Of a stretch of DNA of 26,795 nucleotides, positions 8,599-15,656 are shown piece by piece. The notes under the pieces were generated by a model. It worked only from the letters and a program-made list of their open reading frames with translations, did no database searches and had not been told where the DNA came from. Each line of letters begins with the position of its first letter. Within the stretch, counting starts at the first letter, position 1. The stretch is from assembly GCA_041917975.1 (NCBI GenBank), contig JAYRWN010000252.1:1-26795 (forward strand), written 5' to 3'. The DNA comes from JAYRWN01 sp041917975 (GTDB taxonomy: Bacteria; Bacteroidota; Bacteroidia; Chitinophagales; Saprospiraceae). Position numbers and translations under genes: made by a program.

Positions 8599-9720
8599 AT
8601 GAAGTCACCTATTTTAATAGTTCTTTTTACGAGCTTGGTAAGCTTGGGATCAGCCCAAGACCACAGTCACCAATACGGGCGCAAAATTGTCTTCCCGGAC
8701 CTGGAGGATTATAAGACCTTGAAGTGCGATTTGCATATTCACACGGTATTTTCAGATGGCAATGTATGGCCGACCATCCGGGTAGAAGAAGCGTTGAAAG
8801 ATGGCCTGGATGCCATATCGCTGACGGAGCATATAGAATACCAGCCTCACAAAACCGATATTCCCCATCCTGATCGCAACCGTTCTTTTCAGATTGCCAA
8901 GGAATTTGCTAAAGCTTATGACTTACTCATCATCCATGGGTGTGAAATAACCCGGCGGATGCCTCCGGGGCATGCCAATGCCTTGTTTATTACAGACGCC
9001 AACAAAATAAATGTTAGTGATTCACTGGAAGCTTACCTGGAAGCTAATCGGCAGGGAGCTTTTGTTTTCTGGAATCACCCCAATTGGTCAGCCCAACGCA
9101 AAGACGGCATAGCCAAACTGACAGATTTTCATACCTATCTTATTCAAAATAAATTGTTACACGGTATTGAAGTTGTTAATGACATCACTTTTTCTGATGC
9201 GGCTATTCAGATAGCCTTGGATAAAAACTTAACCTTCATTGGCAACTCGGATATTCATGGATTGGTGGACTGGCAATATCAGATACCCGAAGGCGGTCAC
9301 CGGCCGATAACTCTGGTTTTTGCAAAAGAAAAAAGTGACCAAGCCTTAAAAGAAGCTCTGGTCAATCGGCGTACCCTGGCTTACTACAACGATATTTTGG
9401 TGGGTGAACAACAGTGGATCACTGCATTAGCTAAAAATTCTCTGATGCTCACTGATGCATTTTATATTGGGGATACCGACATTGCAGAAATTACGATCGA
9501 AAATAAAGGGGATGCCCCTTACATTTTGCGTAATCTCTCGGGATATAATTTTTACGATCGCAGTGATTTAGTAATTCTTAAACCTCATGAGCAATCTAAA
9601 ATAAAAGTATTAACCAAACAGCAATTAAATACTTTTGAACTTAGGTGCGAAATGTTAAATGGAGTGACCGCACCAAACAAACATGCTTCAATTGTAATAC
9701 CTGTAGAAATCAAACGTTGA
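8599..9720 (+). CDS. Exported PHP-domain phosphoesterase (Sb-PDE-like)
   Basis: A signal peptide (MKSPILIVLF...GSAQ, cleaved near residue 20) precedes a PHP metal-dependent phosphoesterase domain of about 220 residues. Metal ligands are visible: DLHIHTVFSDG (H46, H48, D53), LTEH (E77, H78), HGCEIT (H113, E116), H125, NHPNW (H160), and NSDIHG (D218, H220). The C-terminal hundred residues look like a small beta-sandwich. The layout matches the group named after the haloalkyl-phosphate phosphodiesterase Sb-PDE of Sphingobium. The natural substrate in Bacteroidota is unknown; phosphodiesters outside the cytoplasm are the reasonable inference. It lies 70 bp after the M1 peptidase on the same strand. 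Confidence 0.82.
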   Translation: MKSPILIVLFTSLVSLGSAQDHSHQYGRKIVFPDLEDYKTLKCDLHIHTVFSDGNVWPTIRVEEALKDGLDAISLTEHIEYQPHKTDIPHPDRNRSFQIAKEFAKAYDLLIIHGCEITRRMPPGHANALFITDANKINVSDSLEAYLEANRQGAFVFWNHPNWSAQRKDGIAKLTDFHTYLIQNKLLHGIEVVNDITFSDAAIQIALDKNLTFIGNSDIHGLVDWQYQIPEGGHRPITLVFAKEKSDQALKEALVNRRTLAYYNDILVGEQQWITALAKNSLMLTDAFYIGDTDIAEITIENKGDAPYILRNLSGYNFYDRSDLVILKPHEQSKIKVLTKQQLNTFELRCEMLNGVTAPNKHASIVIPVEIKR

Positions 9721-9756
9721 GTTAAATGTCATAATAATTTATAGGAGATAAAAATA

Positions 9757-9788
9757 TTTGTTACCACGGGAACAATACAATAGTTTTG
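9757..9788 (+). promoter_or_regulatory. Promoter of the FN3/T9SS gene (TTTG / TAGTTTTG)
   Basis: TTTG at 9757-9760 and TAGTTTTG at 9781-9788 are separated by 20 bp, an exact match to the Bacteroidota -33/-7 consensus. The inferred start near 9792 leaves a leader of about 125 nt before the ATG at 9919. That leader contains a weak GACGC/GCGTC hairpin (9800-9825) and a separated CATTAAG/CTTAATG pair (9865-9871 and 9902-9908). I recognise no riboswitch. Confidence 0.6.
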
Positions 9789-9918
9789 TATTCGTTATAG
9801 ACGCAATATCCCCTCTGTTAGCGTCCTTACTCTGCTCATCCAACCAAGTTCTGTGTACCAACTGCATTAAGCCTTCAATCTATTTTGGAGTTTTTTAATG
9901 TCTTAATGATTTGATTAA

Positions 9919-11226
9919 ATGAAAGCAAACAGAACTTTCGTGGTCTTGGTTTTGTCCACAATGTTGATACCATTCGTGCTAGCACAAAAATGCAGTGAAC
10001 CAACCGATTTAAATGCATCAAACATCACCGAAACTTCCGCCACCTTAAGTTGGTCGGGCCATTCAGCTCATCTAAGTTATAACGTAGATGTGATGCAAAG
10101 TGCGCAAACCTCAAATTTTAAGTGGAGCACTTCCACCTCGGGTACTTCTACGGAGGTGAATGGGCTGGAAGCAGGCAGCACGTATCGGTTTAAAGTCCAA
10201 GCCAGCTGTGATAAAGGTAAAGGTCAAAGTGGATGGGTAGAATTTACAACCACCGGCGAAAAAAGTGGTGGTCCAGGACAAAGCGATGGCGATAAGGGGA
10301 ATTCCGGGCCGTGTGAGAAAGCCACCAATTTAGCGGTGCGTGAAGTTACGGATACTACAGTGCTTTTGACCTGGAAAAAAGATACCTCGCATACGAATTA
10401 CCGGTTGGACGTAAAGAGTAAAAACCATACACCTCACTTTAATAAAACTTATGAATTAAAGGATACCTTTAAATTAATTCAAGGATTAGCTGCCGGAGGT
10501 AACTATCATTTTAGAATATTGGCAGAGTGTGTGCAAAAATCAGCCGGGTCCAGCGCCTGGATTGATTTTTCCACCACCGGTGGAGACACTAGTTTTCAAC
10601 AATGTCCCAAACCTAAAAATCTATCTATTCTGGAGGTTACCGACTCATCCGCACTTTTATCCTGGATTATACAGGATTCGGTAAAAAATTTCTTTTTGGA
10701 AATCCGCAACGGAACTGCAACGCCCACGTATTATAAAGCAGCAACTATACAGGACACATCTTACTGGGCTATGAAATTAAGTTCAAACGGGCACTATCGC
10801 TTTCGGGTAAGAGCTACCTGCGCGGACGGATCGACCAGCGGATCCTCCGATTGGGCTCCATTTACCACACTGGCATCAGGGGAAGTGTCAGGTGATGACT
10901 CTTCGACGGTTAGTGATCCCCTCTCACCGGATGGTAAAAGTAATTCACAAAAGCAACGTAAAGAAAAATTTGTTTCAGTTAGTGTTTTTCCGAATCCCGT
11001 GGATCAAGTTTTGAATATTGCTGTACCGGAAGAAAAACAAAGTGATTTAACTGAAATTCAGCTCAGTGATTTCAGTGGAAAAATAGTTTATCAGGGAAAA
11101 TTCGACGGACAAAATATCCAAAAAGTACAAATTCCGGTGAATGAATTTAAGAATGGGTATTATCAATTAACCATGCGCAGGGGGGCCATTCTTTCTAAAC
11201 AAAAATTCTTCATCTTTCACAATTAA
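9919..11226 (+). CDS. Secreted triple fibronectin-III protein with T9SS sorting domain
   Basis: The signal peptide (MKANRTF...FVLAQ, about 23 residues) is followed by three fibronectin type III domains of about 85-90 residues, near 26-112, 131-218 and 229-318. Each opens with a Cys-Pro/Glu-x-x-x-L pattern and a T/S-x-x-L-S/T-W strand, and ends with a F-T/S-T-T/L-x strand. Gly/Ser/Asp-rich linkers join them. The last 80 residues (from about 355) are a type IX secretion sorting domain: VFPNPVDQVLNI, IQLSDFSGKIVYQG, and a C-terminal GYYQLTM...KQKFFI. It should be exported through T9SS and attached to the surface or released. No catalytic domain is present, so adhesion or matrix binding is a guess. 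A good promoter and a strong terminator make it a single-gene unit. Confidence 0.87.
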   Translation: MKANRTFVVLVLSTMLIPFVLAQKCSEPTDLNASNITETSATLSWSGHSAHLSYNVDVMQSAQTSNFKWSTSTSGTSTEVNGLEAGSTYRFKVQASCDKGKGQSGWVEFTTTGEKSGGPGQSDGDKGNSGPCEKATNLAVREVTDTTVLLTWKKDTSHTNYRLDVKSKNHTPHFNKTYELKDTFKLIQGLAAGGNYHFRILAECVQKSAGSSAWIDFSTTGGDTSFQQCPKPKNLSILEVTDSSALLSWIIQDSVKNFFLEIRNGTATPTYYKAATIQDTSYWAMKLSSNGHYRFRVRATCADGSTSGSSDWAPFTTLASGEVSGDDSSTVSDPLSPDGKSNSQKQRKEKFVSVSVFPNPVDQVLNIAVPEEKQSDLTEIQLSDFSGKIVYQGKFDGQNIQKVQIPVNEFKNGYYQLTMRRGAILSKQKFFIFHN

Positions 11227-11265
11227 AAACATTTCGAGGTAATTTTTTTTATACAATTGGAACTT

Positions 11266-11296
11266 AAAAGTGGGGGTATTATTCTCCCACTTTTTT
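11266..11296. terminator. Bidirectional intrinsic terminator
   Basis: A stem of AAAAGTGGGGG (11266-11276) pairs with CTCCCACTTTT (11284-11294), with one G-T wobble, around a 7-nt loop. Six T residues follow on the plus strand and an A-run mirrors them on the other strand. It lies between the FN3 gene and the convergent membrane-protein gene ending at 11323 and can serve both. Confidence 0.8.
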
Positions 11297-11322
11297 ATAG
11301 AATAATGGTTCGCTAAATTTGG

Positions 11323-12522
11323 TTATGTCCGGCGGTAATGAGCTACGATCAGCAGTGAAATTCCTAGCGGAATTAACACGGAGCAAAAGAAAATCAAAAA
11401 ATAATAAGCAGGTAAAAACCCCCAGCCAATCCAAAGCATGGTGCCCTGAAGAAAAAGAACCGCCTCAGAAGATAAAATACCTGCTAAAACAAAAAACATA
11501 CCTAGCGGACTCCAGCGATCATGTAAACGAATGAAGTGGTGATGGTAGGCATAACCGATGAGAAATAAACTTATCCCAGCCAACATCAATAAATGAATAA
11601 ACCCCATGACATAATTACGGATGGTGTACGCTATTTTAGCCATGAAGGGTAAGATCACCACCGCCTGGATAATCCCTTTTAGAACGATGACCACCAATGA
11701 AACCCTGAATAAAATAAAATAACGAAAGTCGATGTGGGGTTTAAGGCGGGGGACAATATTTTTTAAGCTTCGTATTAAGAAAACAAAGGCCAACAGCTGA
11801 AGGGTTGCCCCAATACTATTCGTTAAATAAATCCACCATTTGGGTGTAGACCAGGCCACGGCCAGGGCATAGGTAAGCACCGTCCCGCTGCAAAGCAGCC
11901 AATAGAAGTAGTTTAAATATCGGGGATGGCCACTGATAGAGGAATTTTCCAAAAGTCTAAAAAATAAAGCCGCAACACCAAATAAAAACCAGCCATTAAA
12001 CTGAAAATGTAAAAAAAACTGAACTAAGGCATAGTAGAGGGCCGAATGGCGCATGAGAAACATCACCGGGCCTAATAGCCACACACCCAAAGTAGAAAAA
12101 AGCATAAAAAGTACCGCGGTGCGTGCTAAGCGCGTAGCAAATCCGGATTCTCCTCTTAGGTCATGCCAAAACCGCCAACAGAATACGTAGGAGATAAATA
12201 AGTGGATGGAGGTAAAGAGGATGGACACCGGGCCATACCCCCAGATCACAAAACTGACACTCATCCCGACCACCGCCAGGGTAGCCAGCCAGGCTAATCG
12301 TCCGTATAGTTTGCTATCTGCGGTTGACTTTACAAATACCGTATGCAGACTGGTAGTTAATGCCAAATAAATCCAGCCCAACATAGCGGTATGCGAATGG
12401 GCTTGCATAAAATGACGGTATTCTGAAAAAGGTAATTCCCAAATAAAAGCCAGCCGGAGTATACTACCAAATACTCCGGCTAGTATAAAAAACACTAAAG
12501 CCACAATAAAATATCTCTGCAT
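11323..12522 (-). CDS. Histidine-rich polytopic membrane protein of the nos locus (function unknown)
   Basis: The 399-residue protein is almost wholly hydrophobic, with about 11-12 predicted membrane spans. Histidines sit inside or at the edge of several spans: H37, then HSH at 42-44 in FMQAHSHTAMLGW, H107, H172 in FLHFQFNGWFLFG, H310 in GFIHLLMLAG, and HHH at 327-329. Histidines spread over several helices recall haem-binding membrane proteins such as heme-copper oxidase subunit I or NnrS, but I see no oxidase catalytic pattern. It is third in a probable operon, 18 bp after the cytochrome c gene, which follows the Rrf2 regulator, all divergent from nosZ. A role in quinol or electron delivery, or in haem or copper handling for N2O respiration, is inferred. 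I do not recognise a named family with confidence. Confidence 0.7.
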   Translation of the reverse strand: MQRYFIVALVFFILAGVFGSILRLAFIWELPFSEYRHFMQAHSHTAMLGWIYLALTTSLHTVFVKSTADSKLYGRLAWLATLAVVGMSVSFVIWGYGPVSILFTSIHLFISYVFCWRFWHDLRGESGFATRLARTAVLFMLFSTLGVWLLGPVMFLMRHSALYYALVQFFLHFQFNGWFLFGVAALFFRLLENSSISGHPRYLNYFYWLLCSGTVLTYALAVAWSTPKWWIYLTNSIGATLQLLAFVFLIRSLKNIVPRLKPHIDFRYFILFRVSLVVIVLKGIIQAVVILPFMAKIAYTIRNYVMGFIHLLMLAGISLFLIGYAYHHHFIRLHDRWSPLGMFFVLAGILSSEAVLFLQGTMLWIGWGFLPAYYFLIFFCSVLIPLGISLLIVAHYRRT

Positions 12523-12540
12523 TCAAAAAACGCTTAGAGT

Positions 12541-13002
12541 TTATTGGGCCTGATCATTTTTAAACATAAACTCGAGGATATTGCGGGCATCATCCTGAGT
12601 AACATTTTGATTAGGCATGCGGGTCAAACATTCCGCCAGCAATTTTTGCGCCTCAGAATCTTTTTCCAACATGACATCCACATTGGTGATCATGTTCATA
12701 ATCCATTCGGGTTTACGTTTGCTGGTAACACCTTTCCACCCTGGGCCAACCACCCGCTGGTCGGTAAGTTTGTGACAAGCTGAACATTTCATATCATAAA
12801 TACCCTGACCTTTAGCAATCATATCTTCATTCAGCGGATTATTTAGGGTCACTTCTTTAACCAACCCGGGAATGTCAGCAGACGTTTCGGATTGAGTGGC
12901 AGGAGGCGTGGTTGAATCTTCTGCTGCAGCATCTCCGCTTTTGGGCTGGGAGCACATGAAAAAAACGAAAGCGATGGATAACAATACAAATAATTTTTTC
13001 AT
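12541..13002 (-). CDS. Lipoprotein monohaem cytochrome c
   Basis: The protein has 153 residues. A lipoprotein signal (MKKLFVLLSI...FFMC, acylated Cys17) is followed by a Ser/Thr/Asp-rich linker to about residue 45 and then a class I cytochrome c domain. The haem motif is C73-S-A-C76-H77. M129 in LTRMPNQNVT is the likely sixth ligand, followed by the C-terminal helix ARNILEFMF. The linker would let the haem domain swing in the periplasm while tethered to a membrane. It lies 24 bp after the Rrf2 gene and 18 bp before the membrane-protein gene, all divergent from nosZ. Electron transfer to the CuA site of NosZ is a reasonable inference, since the locus encodes no other cytochrome. Confidence 0.88.
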   Translation of the reverse strand: MKKLFVLLSIAFVFFMCSQPKSGDAAAEDSTTPPATQSETSADIPGLVKEVTLNNPLNEDMIAKGQGIYDMKCSACHKLTDQRVVGPGWKGVTSKRKPEWIMNMITNVDVMLEKDSEAQKLLAECLTRMPNQNVTQDDARNILEFMFKNDQAQ

Positions 13003-13026
13003 AGAAGTACGATTTTATTGAAGAGA

Positions 13027-13452
13027 TTAAATTTTAAGTTTTTGCGTTTTAGTAAGTTTAGATAACGATTCAATAGTATATGATTGGAAGACCGTTAATA
13101 TTTGTTGTTTAGGCTTAAAAACAACCTGATGCATCGGGCACGGATTATGCGATTCACAATGCGGGTGGCCCAGCACGCACCCGGAAATAATCTCCTGATT
13201 GTCAAACACATTGACTACCTCCCAAAAGGTTTTCTGCATTTGTTCAATTGTTAAATAAAATCCACCGGCAGGACCTTTCTGTGAGGAAATCATGTTTTTA
13301 CGAGCCAAAACCTGTAAGACTTTCCCTAAAAAAGGCTTAGGAATATCCAGGTTTTCACTGATTTCCTTGATACCTGTCTTTCTAGCCCACGGAGATTGTT
13401 GAGCCAGGTAAAGCACGGCGCGAATGGCATATGTAGACGTTATAGATAGCAT
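13027..13452 (-). CDS. Rrf2-family Fe-S transcriptional regulator (NsrR/IscR-like)
   Basis: A 141-residue winged-helix regulator. I start it at 13452 (MLSITSTYAIRAVLYLAQQ) because the promoter's -7 element at 13466-13473 lies downstream of the alternative ATG at 13494. The N-terminal helix, the recognition segment near 30-60 (ISENLDIPKPFLGKVLQVLA) and the wing GPAGGFYL are typical of Rrf2. Three cysteines, C92, C99 and C105 (spacing x6, x5), fall almost where IscR has 92/98/104 and NsrR a similar set, so it probably binds an Fe-S cluster and senses NO, oxygen or iron state. It heads the leftward operon and diverges from nosZ. It probably regulates one or both operons and itself; the effector is inferred. 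Confidence 0.88.
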   Translation of the reverse strand: MLSITSTYAIRAVLYLAQQSPWARKTGIKEISENLDIPKPFLGKVLQVLARKNMISSQKGPAGGFYLTIEQMQKTFWEVVNVFDNQEIISGCVLGHPHCESHNPCPMHQVVFKPKQQILTVFQSYTIESLSKLTKTQKLKI

Positions 13453-13465
13453 CTCATAAAAAAGG

Positions 13466-13495
13466 CAAAGATATCTTTTATTAATAAACTGCAAA
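13466..13495 (-). promoter_or_regulatory. Promoter of the Rrf2-cytochrome-membrane protein operon
   Basis: On the minus strand, TTTG (complement of 13492-13495) and TATCTTTG (complement of 13466-13473) are 18 bp apart. This fits the Bacteroidota consensus well. The start would be near 13462, giving a leader of only about 10 nt to the ATG at 13452. Confidence 0.6.
13467..13478. promoter_or_regulatory. Perfect palindrome AAAGATATCTTT over the Rrf2 promoter -7 element
   Basis: The twelve bases AAAGATATCTTT are perfectly self-complementary and overlap the -7 element of the Rrf2 gene. Binding here would repress the gene. The outer AAGAT/ATCTT halves are like the ends of NsrR half-sites, though without the usual spacer. 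Autoregulation by the Rrf2 protein is inferred. Confidence 0.4.
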
Positions 13496-13538
13496 AGTGT
13501 CTGGGATCTTCGGTTTTAACACAAATTCATGTTTGAAA

Positions 13539-13552
13539 TTGATCATACGCAA
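13539..13552. promoter_or_regulatory. Degenerate Crp/FNR-family box (upstream copy)
   Basis: TTGAT-CATA-CGCAA matches the consensus TTGAT-N4-ATCAA in the left half and in three of five bases of the right half. Its centre is 16 bp upstream of the better box at 13555-13568. Confidence 0.35.
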
Positions 13553-13554
13553 CG

Positions 13555-13568
13555 ATGATCTATATCAA
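13555..13568. promoter_or_regulatory. Crp/FNR-family box of the nosZ promoter
   Basis: ATGAT-CTAT-ATCAA matches TTGAT-N4-ATCAA at nine of ten specified bases. Its centre (13561.5) lies about 41 bp upstream of the start inferred from the -7-like TAATATTG at 13591-13598. That is the class II activator position used by FNR, DNR and NnrR on denitrification genes. No TTTG stands at the normal -33 distance, which suits an activator-dependent promoter. Confidence 0.55.
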
Positions 13569-13590
13569 TTTTACCTATGCGTTATCGCGG

Positions 13591-13598
13591 TAATATTG
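13591..13598 (+). promoter_or_regulatory. -7-like element TAATATTG of nosZ
   Basis: TAATATTG differs from TAnnTTTG at one base. The inferred start near 13602 leaves a leader of about 53 nt to the nosZ ATG. The near-palindrome TTATCGCGGTAA (13582-13593) overlaps its left edge. Confidence 0.4.
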
Positions 13599-13654
13599 TG
13601 CCTAATAAAAGACCTTAACATCTTTATTTATCGCATAATCTTAAAATATTTTAT

Positions 13655-15640
13655 ATGAAAAACCAGGTTTATCTAAAATTGCTTTCTATAGGATTGCTGG
13701 CCCTGCTTTTTACCCTTGGGAGCGGGTGTAATACGCAAAAATCTTCTACGACAGGGGCTGGATTAATTCAGGGCGATGCTGCCGCACAAGTTTACGTAGC
13801 TCCCGGAAAATACGATGAATTCTACGCTTTTCTTTCAGGAGGATTTTCCGGACAAATCAGCGTTTACGGCTTGCCATCCGGTCGTTTGTTCAGAGTTATT
13901 CCTGTATTTTCGGTAGATCCTGAAAAGGGGTATGGCTTTAATGAAGAAACCAAACCGATGTTGAACACATCCCATGGTTTTATTCCCTGGGATGATGCCC
14001 ACCACCCCGACCTCTCACAAACCAACGGAGAAACCGATGGCCGCTGGGTATTCATCAATGGAAATAACACACCTCGGGTAGCGCGGGTAGATCTTACAAC
14101 GTTTGAAACAGCCGAAATTATTGAAATTCCAAATAGTGGAGGGAACCATAGTTCACCCTTTACCACAGAAAATACCGAATATGTTGTAGCAGGCACTCGT
14201 TTTGGTGTGCCCATTCCGCAACAAGATGTGGAAATATCCAGCTATGCCGAAAAATTCAAAGGCACCCTTTCTTTCATTAAAGTTGAACCGGAAAGCGGTC
14301 ACATGGATATCGCTTTTCAGGTCCTTCTACCTGCTTTTGACTACGACTTAGCTCGTTGCGGACGGGGAGTTAGTCATGGTTGGTCCTTCTTCACCACCTA
14401 TAATACCGAATTAAAAAACACTTTACTAGAAGTGAATGCCTCTCAAAATGATAAAGACTATATCGCTGCCATTAACTGGAAAAAAGCCGAAGAATATATA
14501 GCCCAGGGCAAGTTCAAAGAAATGCCGGCCAGATATGCCAATAACCGCTATGATGAAAAATCTCATATCGCCACCTCCACCATGAAAGACAAAGTGCGGG
14601 TGTTGATACCGGAAGAATGCCCTGGTCTGGTTTATTTCCTCCCGACTCCGAAATCTCCACACGGTGTGGATGTCGATCCGACGGGAGAATATATCGTCGG
14701 CAGTGGAAAACTGCAAGCCGACTTGACGGTACACTCTTATTCAAAAATGATCAAAGCCATTGAAGGCAATCAAGTAGATACTACCATAGCCGGGATTCCC
14801 GTCTTAAAATATGAAGAAGTCGTTGCCGGTGTAGTGAAAAATCCAGGTCTTGGCCCATTGCATACCGAGTTTGATGCCAACGGTAATGCTTACACCACCT
14901 TCTTTATTTCTTCTGAAGTAGTTAAATGGAAAGTAGGCACCTGGGAAGTTATAGACCGTGCTCCATGTTATTACTCTGTTGGTCACCTGATGGTACCAGG
15001 GGGTGGATCCAAAAAGCCTCAAGGTAAATATCTGGTAGCCCTAAACAAGATTACTAAAGACCGTTATTTACCCACCGGCCCTGAGTTAACCCAATCGGCT
15101 CAGTTATATGATATTTCTGGTGAAAAAATGAAGTTATTGTTGGATTTCCCGACGGTAGGTGAACCGCATTATGCCGCTGCGATCTCCGCCGATCGGGTTG
15201 CCCCTAAATCCAAGAAATTTTATCCGATCGAAGAAAATACGCACCCCTATGCTGCTAAAGGCGAAAAATTTGCCGGAGTTGAACGCAAAGGCAATGAAGT
15301 GCATATTAAAATGACCTCCATTCGCAGTCACTTTGCTCCAGACAATATCCAAGGGATAAAAGTTGGAGATAAAGTTTACTTCCATGTTACCAATCTTGAA
15401 CAAGACTGGGATGTACCTCATGGTTTTAGTGTACTTGGCGCAAATAACGCCGAGTTGTTAATCATGCCTGGTCAAACTGAAACTCTGTACTGGGAGCCTA
15501 AAAACCCAGGCGTATACCCGTTCTATTGTACCGACTTCTGTTCAGCTTTGCATCAGGAGATGCAGGGTTATATACGGGTCGGGCCGGCTAATTCATCCAC
15601 CCCCATGAAATGGTCGGTAGGTGAAGACATAGTCCAATAG
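13655..15640 (+). CDS. nosZ: Nitrous-oxide reductase, clade II type, predicted lipoprotein
   Basis: NosZ reduces N2O to N2 in the periplasm. All metal ligands are visible. The seven CuZ histidines are H116-H117, H165, H336, H403, H444 and H505. CuA uses H589 in WDVPHGF, then C625, C629, H633 and M636 in CTDFCSALHQEM. The gap between H165 and H336 is longer than in the Pseudomonas enzyme. The signal is not twin-arginine: MKNQVYLKLL...LGSGC is a Sec lipoprotein signal with acylated Cys25, which points to clade II. Residues 40-560 form the seven-bladed propeller and the rest is the cupredoxin domain, 661 residues in all. The gene leads the rightward nos operon behind FNR-like boxes and is followed by a terminator-like hairpin. 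Confidence 0.97.
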   Translation: MKNQVYLKLLSIGLLALLFTLGSGCNTQKSSTTGAGLIQGDAAAQVYVAPGKYDEFYAFLSGGFSGQISVYGLPSGRLFRVIPVFSVDPEKGYGFNEETKPMLNTSHGFIPWDDAHHPDLSQTNGETDGRWVFINGNNTPRVARVDLTTFETAEIIEIPNSGGNHSSPFTTENTEYVVAGTRFGVPIPQQDVEISSYAEKFKGTLSFIKVEPESGHMDIAFQVLLPAFDYDLARCGRGVSHGWSFFTTYNTELKNTLLEVNASQNDKDYIAAINWKKAEEYIAQGKFKEMPARYANNRYDEKSHIATSTMKDKVRVLIPEECPGLVYFLPTPKSPHGVDVDPTGEYIVGSGKLQADLTVHSYSKMIKAIEGNQVDTTIAGIPVLKYEEVVAGVVKNPGLGPLHTEFDANGNAYTTFFISSEVVKWKVGTWEVIDRAPCYYSVGHLMVPGGGSKKPQGKYLVALNKITKDRYLPTGPELTQSAQLYDISGEKMKLLLDFPTVGEPHYAAAISADRVAPKSKKFYPIEENTHPYAAKGEKFAGVERKGNEVHIKMTSIRSHFAPDNIQGIKVGDKVYFHVTNLEQDWDVPHGFSVLGANNAELLIMPGQTETLYWEPKNPGVYPFYCTDFCSALHQEMQGYIRVGPANSSTPMKWSVGEDIVQ

Positions 15641-15656
15641 TGTATATTCATTGGCA

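Noticed and set aside
9800..9825. GACGC/GCGTC hairpin as a riboswitch
   Set aside because: Only five base pairs around a 16-nt loop and no known riboswitch core; kept only as a note in the leader.
11319..11534. A plus-strand 71-codon frame opposite the nos-locus membrane protein
   Set aside because: It overlaps a gene with clear membrane-protein composition, has no promoter or recognisable domain, and starts just after the terminator.
13453..13494. An upstream in-frame ATG extending the Rrf2 regulator by 14 residues
   Set aside because: The promoter elements at 13466-13495 would lie inside the coding region, and Rrf2 proteins normally begin at the MLSITSTYAIRA segment.
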